From positions 1,026,768-1,090,767 of the forward strand of contig NC_058167.1 in NCBI RefSeq assembly GCF_020080835.1: a DNA stretch of 64,000 nt, read 5' to 3'. The notes under the pieces were generated by a model. It searched no databases. It had not been told where the DNA came from and saw only the letters and a program-made list of their open reading frames with translations. Positions 58,801 through 64,000 of the stretch are shown here, in pieces (position 1 is the first letter of the stretch; each line of letters begins with the position of its first letter). The stretch comes from Cotesia glomerata. Taxonomy: Eukaryota; Arthropoda; Insecta; Hymenoptera; Braconidae. Made by a program: the position numbers and the translations under genes.

Positions 58801-61800
58801 ATAATTAATAAATTGAATAAAAATATACAACGGTGAAATATATTAATTGATACCGGATAAATATTGAATAAGGTAAAATACCCAGTACTTGAACAGGTTT
58901 TAAACTGAAACGTATTTGACCCTACTTTTAAAATATAAAGATGTAATTATTAGTAGTTATTAGTGATTTTGATGAAAATATAAACAATTTTGAATTGATT
59001 GAAGTGCACAATAACGCAGATACCTGAATATTTTTATTTTGACAACGTCTTTAAGATAAATTAGGAAAGGAGTAGTAGTTGAACAGTCAATTCTGACATG
59101 CCCCAGCAGTTGAACACTCCGGGAAGCAGTACTTGAACTAATAAAGTGTATGGCGATAGGCACAGCAAAAATTTTATATTTTATTGAAAATCTAAAGAAT
59201 TACAACATATTATTGATTAATATTAAAAATAATACTATCAATATTTAATATGTTCATTGAAAAATGATAAATTCTTATATTTAATTTTATAATTATATTT
59301 TTTATGAATGAAAAAGCGAATTTTCAATTATAAATTTAAAAAACTCAATTCAAAACGTTCAATAATTTTTAACTATACTTATATTTAGCTATAAAACTTA
59401 TGAAAGGTTGTAACGTCCACGTTTTCCAAAAAAAAAATTATAAAAATAAAATAATTTATTTAATTGTCCCCGGCTCGAAATTTGCTCGCCGGAGTCCAGG
59501 GTCATAAACGGGGATTACATTATCAATAACAAAATAATAAACAAAACACTTTATTTTAAATCAATCAAAGAAAAAAAGAAAAACCTCTTTATTGGCCTGA
59601 TCATGTTAATAAACGATATAAACAATATAAACAAATTAAACAATATAAACAATATGTTAGAACACTCTTCTCACACATACTCTCACTCACCGTGAGCGTC
59701 AAAATCGCGAACTAAACTTCAAAAGCTGATTCCCCGCTTCCCCAGGAGACTAGCCGTCACCCCTGGGCCTAAACCTCTACCCCGAGAGCGAATGGAGAGT
59801 GTCCTCTTCGCCCCCACCTACACGGCTTATGATCACCTACCGTACCTCAGCTGAAGGCTTTGGCACGGGGAGAAGCACTTTCATCCGGTCGGTTCATGAT
59901 ACTTACCTGAGCCTTGGTCAGACTCCAGGTAGAGTATCATCCTCTGGAATTACTTGGTGAAGAGTATTCGCCCGAGTAATTCTCCCGAGAAAGAACTGCT
60001 TGCTTTATCGAGCCAAATTTTGGCGTTTATCATTTTTTGCCTAACTCTCTTGTAACGAAAAGGAAGAGTCGTTTTAGACACCTATCCGGTGTTCTCGTAC
60101 TAGCATTCAATAATAATTATTTATTATTTTAATCGTAATTTCCTTCATTTTCCATCCATTCGTCTCGCCAAATTCTAAGTTTTTATTTTCGAAACTCAAG
60201 TCTTTATTATTTTAATCGCAATTTTCTTCATTCTCTATCCATTCGTTTCGTCAAATTCACAATTCTTTATTATTTTAATCGCAATTTCCTTCATTATATA
60301 TCCATTCGTTGATTTTTCCATACTAAATTGTCTTCGGGACTTATAAAATTTTCGCTTACCTAATTTATTTCTTACAAAATAATAATCGTCATTTCTTTCA
60401 TTTTATATCCATTCATCACTTTCCCATACTAAATCTTGTTCGGAACTTAGAATAATTTTCCCAGTCTTTTAATTTCTTTTACAATTAATTCGCTCGGCTT
60501 CGTAATAATTTCTCACACGCTTATTTTCTTAATTTAATCATACCTTCGGTAACAATAACATAAAATTATTAGCTAAATAAATACAATAATTAAATAATAA
60601 TCGCCGCACTAATAACAATAATTGTTTCTATTAATTTTTAAGTAATTAACAACGAATAAACTAAAATACTCAATTACAAAAAGTAAAATCTGGGTCATAA
60701 GGTGCAGTAATTAATACAAATCACAATGCTGACCATTAAACCAATTTTAGGTTAGAGTGCTGTCAAAATTATATGGTCTCAGCTTGTTCAAGTTTTGGGT
60801 ACCGCTTTGAAAATGTGGAGGTAATAATTGAACGCTCAAATTTAATATAAAAATGATAGTTAATATCTTTACAAAAATTATGGATGATTTAGAAAAGACT
60901 ATTTCATTGTGTGGTACAATTTTTTTTTTTTTTTACTTAAAATGATGATATACCGTTTTTTGACTGATTGTTCGGCTTAAGGTTTAGTACCTTTTTCATG
61001 AAAAAAATTGCATCTGTCAGCTAATCTTGACATCAATTTTTAAGTTAACAAAAATATAATTGTTCTGATTTATGAGTGGAAAAATGTAGAGAAATGAATT
61101 ACTGTATCATTGAATAATTATAGTTCGTTTATATTAATTATAATAAGTACACGGATTTAGTATTACAATAATTCTAAAAGTCTGTTCAAGTACTGGTCCC
61201 ACTTTCATAATTGTTCAAGTGCTGGGTATTTTACCTTAGCTTAAAACTGACTAATAATGAAAATTACCTGATGCAATTAGCGAAGAATCCGGGAGTACTA
61301 ATTTCTACTTTATTTTGAAGGTCTAAAAACTTCAAGGCGTTGTCCTTCCTAACAATTACAACAAGTACTTGGTCATCTAAATAAAAGGAAAAATTTATTA
61401 ATTCTAGTCAGTTATCGATGATTAAATAGTGTGATATATATTATTATTACGTAACTAGTATACCAAAATGCAGTTTGTTTTACATAAATATTACAATTCA
61501 CTATATAAAATGGCGTCTTCAAGTCATCAGTAGAGTAATTTTCGATGAAACCATTATCCAAACCAATCGAAATATATTTATCTATAGATTAAATTAATAC
61601 ATAACACAAAAGGTTAATATTTTAGGAAGCTCATCAGGCTAGCATAACCAAGTCGTTTCAAATGATAATTAATTGTTTTATGATGAGATCAATAACTTGT
61701 TAAATGTACGAATATATAATTTAATTTCTAATAAGAAATAATAAAGAAATCTACCTTTTCATATTGGTTATGGCCGAATGGCTCTTTTGTTATGGATTAT

Positions 61801-62263
61801 ACTGACTTAGCTATACTAACCTCATATAGCTGCTTTAAGACACTTTCATCATGTATTAAAACTAAAAATTGGCTCTTTTAGTTTTTTTTTATTCTTACCA
61901 AAAGTACTGATGCATGTAATCCTACCACAACTTGACATTGGAGCGATAAAGTCTTTCTCGTGCTCTTTTCCGAGAACCTTTTGCCATTTTTTGTATGATA
62001 AGTAGGTTCCTCGCCACAGTATTGGATCGTCAATATTAGAGTTACAAATACCCAAATAATAGGGATAAGCTCGCTGCATTGTCAAATTCAAAAAATCGGG
62101 CATAATGGTTGATTGCGCCAATTCTTTCCATTTTCGTGATTTGTTGAAGATACATTCTATTAAGTTGAAGAAAAATCGGCTCACTAACCTTAGCTCCATC
62201 AATTTTGACGTATCTATCCACTTAAATATATGCATCCATATTTCAACTGGAAATATATCCTCC
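40380..62263 (-). CDS. F-box/WD-repeat protein gene (partial, six exons)
   Basis: Exons in order: 62263-61899, 61376-61268, 41495-41342, 41016-40827, 40753-40625 and 40570-40380 (stop TAG at 40380-40382). Every junction has GT-AG and phases fit (1, 2, 0, 1, 1). The first exon holds an F-box ('FPVEIWMHIFKWIDTSKLME', then 'LRLVSRFFFNLIE') and 'WRGTYLSYKKWQKVL'. The rest reads as WD-like blades: 'ITCISTF' joined to 'DDQVLVV', 'NALKFLDL', 'FCIGDMNGILTSYE', 'ILIFGLEDGSIYML', 'TCIIASTESRVYLI'. Such proteins usually recruit substrates to SCF ubiquitin ligases; that role is inferred. The 5' exon with the ATG is not identified. The 19.8-kb third intron is full of transposons, yet no stop or frameshift is seen in any exon. 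Confidence 0.82.
41139..41216. repeat. (CA)n microsatellite in an intron
   Basis: Nearly uninterrupted CA repeat with a few variants, in the intron between exons 3 and 4 of the F-box/WD gene. Confidence 0.97.
41508..42811. repeat. Outer inverted-repeat arm, left
   Basis: Reverse complement of 54561-55766 with high identity. For example, an identical 60-codon frame occurs at 42429-42611 (+) and 54759-54941 (-). It is built largely of degenerate short repeats on 'gatgaatttaagatg' and a run of ~12-bp repeats ('gatcttgctcat') at 41990-42320. The left copy is about 100 bp longer near its outer end. The arm begins 13 bp from an exon boundary (41495), within the acceptor region of the F-box gene. 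Confidence 0.9.
42812..44343. other. AT-rich intronic sequence between nested elements
   Basis: A/T-run-rich, no coding potential or recognised element. It separates the left outer arm from the foldback element. Confidence 0.45.
44344..44352. repeat. 9-bp target-site duplication, left
   Basis: ATTAACTAC immediately before the foldback element, identical to 48345-48353. Confidence 0.88.
44590..45318. repeat. ~101-bp tandem array, left foldback arm (~7 units)
   Basis: Units recur at about 44711, 44812, 44913, 45013, 45114 and 45216, each with 'caaccctaaat', 'gacctta', 'aattgatacct', 'tgcctccatagg' and 'atttcttaatcaac'. Confidence 0.92.
46021..46165. repeat. 5S rRNA-like sequence spanning the palindrome centre
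   Basis: Left arm through loop (46049-46104): 'CGATCACCCAGGTAAGCAGC', then GTGGTTATTACTTGGATGTG and CGACC. This lines up with the internal promoter part of animal 5S rRNA (GATCACCGAAGTTAAGCA ... GGTTAGTACTTGGATGGG ... TGACC). The 46021 side starts with 'gagttagccgagcggc', resembling a tRNA A box, so a 5S/tRNA SINE is possible. The right arm repeats the sequence in reverse up to 46165. The 5S 5' and 3' ends are missing, so this is not a working 5S gene. Confidence 0.7.
46872..48060. repeat. ~101-bp tandem array, right foldback arm (~12 units)
   Basis: Same unit as the left array in reverse orientation. The copy-number difference between arms shows that the arrays expand or contract after, or during, palindrome formation. 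Confidence 0.92.
48345..48353. repeat. 9-bp target-site duplication, right
   Basis: ATTAACTAC, matching 44344-44352. Confidence 0.88.
48805..48990. repeat. Fragment of the outer inverted-repeat family
   Basis: 'gtaagaaaactta' and 'cagatggatgttagataaat' are the reverse complement of about 54370-54545. It forms the inner continuation of the outer arm, separated from it by the foldback element, and ends where the second non-LTR element begins. Confidence 0.65.
49329..49789 (-). pseudogene. Non-LTR ORF2 C-terminus
   Basis: Minus-strand frame reads 'NRLDKKLQRIVNNSIRFIF', 'HITPYRRSLNWLNVKSRR', 'SDRLASKNNN', 'YEHSFIVSAIRLWQKLP' and stops at 49329. Closely parallel to the end of the first element's ORF2, confirming a shared clade. 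Confidence 0.82.
49790..50126. other. Unassigned insert within the non-LTR element
   Basis: Contains repeated 'aactcg.gaataatcgtat' and a GC-rich part ('gagaagccggctcgcgtggt'), then AT-rich 'aattcaatcaaatattcaaa'. It resembles LTR or leader sequence of another retroelement and borders the gap. No ends identified. Confidence 0.4.
50127..50226. other. Assembly gap, 100 N
   Basis: Exactly 100 Ns inside the RT of the second non-LTR element, where the catalytic box should lie. Confidence 0.98.
50227..52037 (-). pseudogene. Non-LTR ORF2: endonuclease and RT N-terminal half, one stop
   Basis: The endonuclease retains 'VETWLNPDIS', the Gly-rich 'IRGGGLACF', 'AIYRRPQGDL', 'IITGDLNCNLL' and 'FVGGHDYLFAEY'. 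Reading continues to 'SPDGLDLK', then TAG at 50748-50750, then RT in the same frame: 'SDTRPIANLSHLSKVFER', 'GFRQNQSTQAALLRL', 'LFDFTKAFDYLN'. It runs into the 100-N gap before the catalytic box. Unlike the first copy, its endonuclease Gly-rich segment is present, which exposes the deletion in that copy. Confidence 0.85.
52146..53391 (-). pseudogene. Non-LTR ORF1 with PHD-like finger, one frameshift
   Basis: N-terminus 'CVRCKKIAKV' and 'CLTCKSSYHPSC' form a PHD/zinc-knuckle-like cluster seen in CR1-group ORF1 proteins. A Ser-rich linker, a coiled-coil-like stretch of about 100 residues, and the ORF1 C-terminal domain ending in 'YKGVVCLKENDD' follow. The two overlapping frames (53391-53047 and 53117-52146) are joined by a single frameshift at about 53100. 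The predicted role is nucleic-acid binding in the RNP. Confidence 0.78.
53820..54545. repeat. Short-repeat block of the outer foldback family
   Basis: Dense 'gatgaatttaagatg' type repeats run forward up to about 54225, then in reverse orientation ('catcttaaattcatc'). The first half is similar to 41520-41900 in direct orientation, so this is a smaller palindrome within the right side of the outer pair. Confidence 0.75.
54561..55766. repeat. Outer inverted-repeat arm, right
   Basis: Reverse complement of 41508-42811. Includes the low-complexity frame rich in His, Asp, Gln and Lys at 55195-55416, identical to the one at 41954-42175 on the other strand. These frames are by-products of ~12-bp DNA repeats. 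Confidence 0.9.
55783..56915. mobile_element. TIR element with a SAP-like coding remnant
   Basis: Left end 'ATGAGCCTTTTTCCTGA' with 'gtagttcggtagggacaaac' pairs with the inverted right end ('gtctgtccctac', 'TCAGGAAAAAGGCTCAT'), giving ~75-bp imperfect TIRs. The sequence right of it ('gttacattttagatttaaag') resembles the outer-arm family near 54645, so it may have inserted there. The interior also has a 'tattaaa' style palindrome at 56270-56500. Confidence 0.6.
55891..56049 (+). CDS. SAP-domain-like short ORF, probable first exon
   Basis: 52 codons from ATG at 55891. After an acidic start ('MFLTEDDVPEAK') comes 'VTLKRWFACRNLKVTGKK' and 'ELIDRL', the helix-turn-helix pattern of a SAP DNA-binding motif. 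'GACAG|gttagta' at about 56031 is a good donor, so it is more likely an exon of a larger, lost gene than a complete protein. SAP motifs occur at the N-terminus of several transposon-associated insect proteins. The parent gene is not identified. Confidence 0.5.
   Translation: MFLTEDDVPEAKLKFATVKDNNVVTLKRWFACRNLKVTGKKNELIDRLVYKL
57036..57146. repeat. GC-rich hairpin element
   Basis: 'gggaagtaaaataagaaatg' and 'tctcagagcacatgt' pair with 'acatgtgctctgagg' and 'tttttacttccc'. Inside is a second hairpin ('gtcgacc' and 'ggttgac') with the motif 'gaggcgaagccgagg'. A neighbouring hairpin at 57160-57232 uses 'ccgaaacgcgacatcgtccc' and its complement. Probably a MITE or foldback fragment. Confidence 0.65.
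57279..58671. mobile_element. 1.39-kb element with TTAA target sites
   Basis: GGCCATTCTAGCGGGTG and its inverted copy mark the ends, and TTAA flanks both sides (57275-57278, 58672-58675). TIRs run for about 240 bp if a ~415-bp insert in the left arm (57416-57829, flanked by 9-bp ATTAAATGT repeats) is removed. The interior has two ~175-bp tandem units (58050-58420). TTAA duplication is known from piggyBac, Kolobok and some Sola elements. No transposase. Confidence 0.8.
59409..60060. other. GC-richer insert of retroelement-like composition
   Basis: Begins near 'tgtaacgtccacg' and includes 'ccccggctcgaaatttgctc' and a C-rich block at 59720-59860. It resembles an LTR, but no matching second end or primer site is visible. 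Confidence 0.3.
60080..60470. repeat. Degenerate tandem repeat, ~60-80 bp units
   Basis: 'attattttaatcgcaatttt', 'cttcatt' and 'atccattcgt' recur about five times in the same order with variable spacing. Confidence 0.75.
61899..62263 (-). CDS. F-box/WD gene exon 1 (F-box)
   Basis: Acceptor 'ttataag' at 62264 and donor 'gtaagaat' at 61898. It encodes the F-box and the linker up to 'GRITCISTF'. No ATG lies upstream in this frame before the acceptor, so at least one earlier exon must exist. The frame seen beyond the donor is intronic. Confidence 0.78.
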
Positions 62264-62789
62264 CTTATAAAACAATAAAGTAAATATTAATTATGTTTGA
62301 CTAATTAAAATTTGACTGATTGAAAAATAGTATTCATTTTTTACATATTTTTTAATTGAAAAATATAATTAAAATAAAATGTTAAGAATAATTCAACCGA
62401 TAATATGAAACACGAGGTGTAACCAATGCCACGAAAGCTAAAATCAATTAGGTGATGGGCGATATACATCGATGTTTCGACTATCGATGTTTGTTTCGGG
62501 AAACATCGATTTTTTATAAATCGAAGCATAGATAGTCCATTATGAGTGTGCGACATTTTGGCTACTCCAAGTGTAGTTGGATTTACCGCATTTTCTTTTC
62601 CGTGAACGATAGAAAACTGATGAAAATCTGATGAACGTCGGGAAATTAAAAATAGGCACACATTACTTTAATAAATCTCAAGTGTATAAGTGCGTTATGG
62701 TTTGTCAAAATAATTTCAAACCATAAAAAAACCCTTTTGCAAATTTTAGATTGGCCTAAAAAAATTTTTCTATTTATTTAATTATTATT
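62264..62789. other. No gene assigned; short ATCGATGTTTC repeats
   Basis: Upstream of the F-box exon. 62465-62510 contains several copies of 'atcgatgtttc' in both orientations, reminiscent of transposon ends. The minus frame at 62341-62661 has no recognised domain. Confidence 0.35.
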
Positions 62790-63930
62790 ATAAGCAGGAA
62801 GTTCTAAAATTCAAATTTGTAATTTATTTCTATTCCAAAAAGTGTTAAAGTTTTCCTTTTATTTCGACAAAATAATTATATCGCATAAAATATGTAATGT
62901 ATTAATAAATATTAAAGAGTATATACCTGGGCAAGTCAGAACGACTTTCATTGTCACTCCTGGTTGCTGGCAGAATAACTCGGCCTTTACTTTTTTAACA
63001 ATAAATTTTTTATAAATTCAATTGAGAACTAATCTACAAACAACTCTTTCAAAATTCAGAGCTTTGCCTGCAATAATTTTTCTATTTTTTTTAGTTTAAA
63101 TTTTTGGCGGGAGGGTCTAAAATTCAAATTTTTTATTTTTTATCTTTTTAAAATTGTTACATTTTTTTTTTTTTTGTTATTTCGACAAAAGAATTATTTT
63201 TCATAAAATATAATATGTATTGATAGATATCAAAAAGTATACTTGAATAAATCACAACAATTTTAATCACCATTATTAGATGTTGGGAAAATAACTCTGC
63301 ATTTATTTTTATAATAATAATTTTCTTATAATTTTAATCGAAAAGTAACCTACAAACAAACTTTTCATAATTTTGAGCTTTGCTTATAATAATATTTTTA
63401 TTTTTTTTAGTTTAAATTTTTGGCGGGAAGGGTCTAAAATTCAAATTTTTTATTTTTTATCTTTTCAAAATTGTTATATTTTTTTTTTGTTATTTCGAAA
63501 AAATAACCTTTTTTTTTATGAAATATGTAATATATTAATAAATATTGAAGAGTATACCTCGGCAAGTCAGAATGACTTTCATTGTCACTCCTGGTTGCTG
63601 GCAGAATAAGTCGGCATTTACTTTTTTAACAATAATTTTTTTATAATTTTAATGGAAAAGTAACCTACAAACAACTTTTTGAAAATTCAGAGCTTTGCCT
63701 GCAATAATTTTTCTATTTTTTTTAGTTTAAATTTTTGGCGGGAAGGTCTAAAATTCAAATTTTTTATTTTTTATCTTTTCAAAATTGTTATATTTTTTTT
63801 GTTATTTCGACAAAATAACCTTTTTTTTTTTTATGAAATATGTAATATATTAATAAATATTAAAGAGTATACCTCGGCAAGTCAGAATGACTTTCATTGT
63901 CACTCCTGGTTGCTGGCAGAATAATGAAAA
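62790..63930. repeat. ~310-bp tandem repeat, about 3.5 units
   Basis: Units share 'caagtcaga.*gactttcatt', 'cactcctggttgctggcaga', 'cagagctttgcctgcaataa', 'ttttggcggga' and 'ggtctaaaattcaaatt'. The second unit is the most diverged; the last two are nearly identical. No stable coding frame. Confidence 0.88.
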
Positions 63931-64000
63931 CAGCTAACTTACTTTCTTAATTTTTTTCAATGAAGCTTAAGCAACTTGAACAATTTTTTTTTTAAGGTTC

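Larger units (their letters stand above)
58871..61236. mobile_element. 2.37-kb TIR element with TA target duplication
   Basis: AGGTAAAATACCCAG at the left and its inverted match CTGGGTATTTTACCT at the right, with TA directly outside each end. Subterminal 'ttgaac'/'gttcaa' motifs recur (58890, 59080, 59117, 59141; 60786, 61182, 61212). A TA duplication suggests Tc1/mariner/pogo kinship. The right end is only 32 bp from the donor end of exon 2 of the F-box gene. The interior holds unrelated GC-richer sequence. Confidence 0.78.

Noticed and set aside
59409..60060. Solo LTR
   Set aside because: The TG start is plausible, but no CA end, target duplication or second copy could be identified.
61810..61868. 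Extra micro-exon of the F-box gene
   Set aside because: It would need a 37-bp intron, and the direct splice from 61899 to 61376 already gives an in-phase WD-like peptide.
62341..62661. 106-residue minus-strand ORF as a BED-finger transposase
   Set aside because: The Cys/His spacing of a BED finger is not present in one frame, and similarity was too weak to support.

Overview
The window reads as AT-rich nuclear DNA of an arthropod, most likely an insect and possibly a hymenopteran. It has GT-AG introns, conserved eukaryotic genes (SRP54-like, F-box/WD-repeat), and a dense, nested set of LTR, non-LTR, P-like, MULE-like and small TIR transposons. Nothing is organised like a prokaryotic operon. 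Two runs of exactly 100 N (26046-26145 and 50127-50226) are assembly gaps. Species-level placement cannot be made from the sequence alone.

Layout. 0-5.3 kb: degenerate tandem repeats, a 73-bp inverted repeat, then a CsRn1-type Ty3/gypsy element (LTR, tRNA-Trp-type primer site, Gag, start of Pol) cut off inside RT. 5.3-14.7 kb: a second gypsy-type element split into Gag (with an in-frame stop), protease and RT (lacking its catalytic box), with a nearly complete CR1/jockey-like non-LTR element on the minus strand, tRNA-derived SINEs and a small DNA element inserted between the parts. 14.65-19.45 kb: about 20 units of a ~183-bp tandem repeat. Each unit has an exon-like segment whose peptide resembles the start of a cold-shock domain, and one unit holds a MITE with a readable empty site. 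19.7-21.9 kb: a decayed, intron-bearing SRP54 copy. 24.1-26.0 kb: a frameshifted MULE-like, perhaps FB/NOF-like, transposase. 27.15-29.18 kb: three cleanly spliced exons of a P-element-type transposase C-terminus. 31.7-36.5 kb (minus): a FLYWCH/MULE transposase gene split by a 2.75-kb TIR element. 36.86-39.5 kb: the 3' part of a gypsy element whose integrase ORF carries a macro domain related to TARG1/OARD1, followed by a polypurine tract and LTR.

40.38-62.26 kb (minus): exons of an F-box/WD-repeat gene. All five splice junctions keep the reading phase. One intron is about 19.8 kb (41496-61267) and is packed with mobile DNA. It holds a 3,992-bp foldback element (44353-48344) with an exact 9-bp target duplication, near-complete inverted arms, ~101-bp tandem repeats in the arms and a 5S-rRNA-like sequence across the hairpin tip. 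It also holds an outer inverted pair of ~1.2-1.3 kb arms, a second CR1-like element, a small TIR element with a SAP-like peptide, a TTAA-flanked element and a TA-flanked element. 62.8-63.9 kb: a ~310-bp tandem repeat.

Taken together, the only gene that looks intact and plausibly expressed is the F-box/WD-repeat gene. The rest is mainly a record of repeated transposition. The points most worth a second look are the foldback element with its 5S-like tip, the macro domain fused to a retroelement integrase, the cold-shock-like exon repeat, and the host gene that keeps its splicing phase across the foldback-filled intron.
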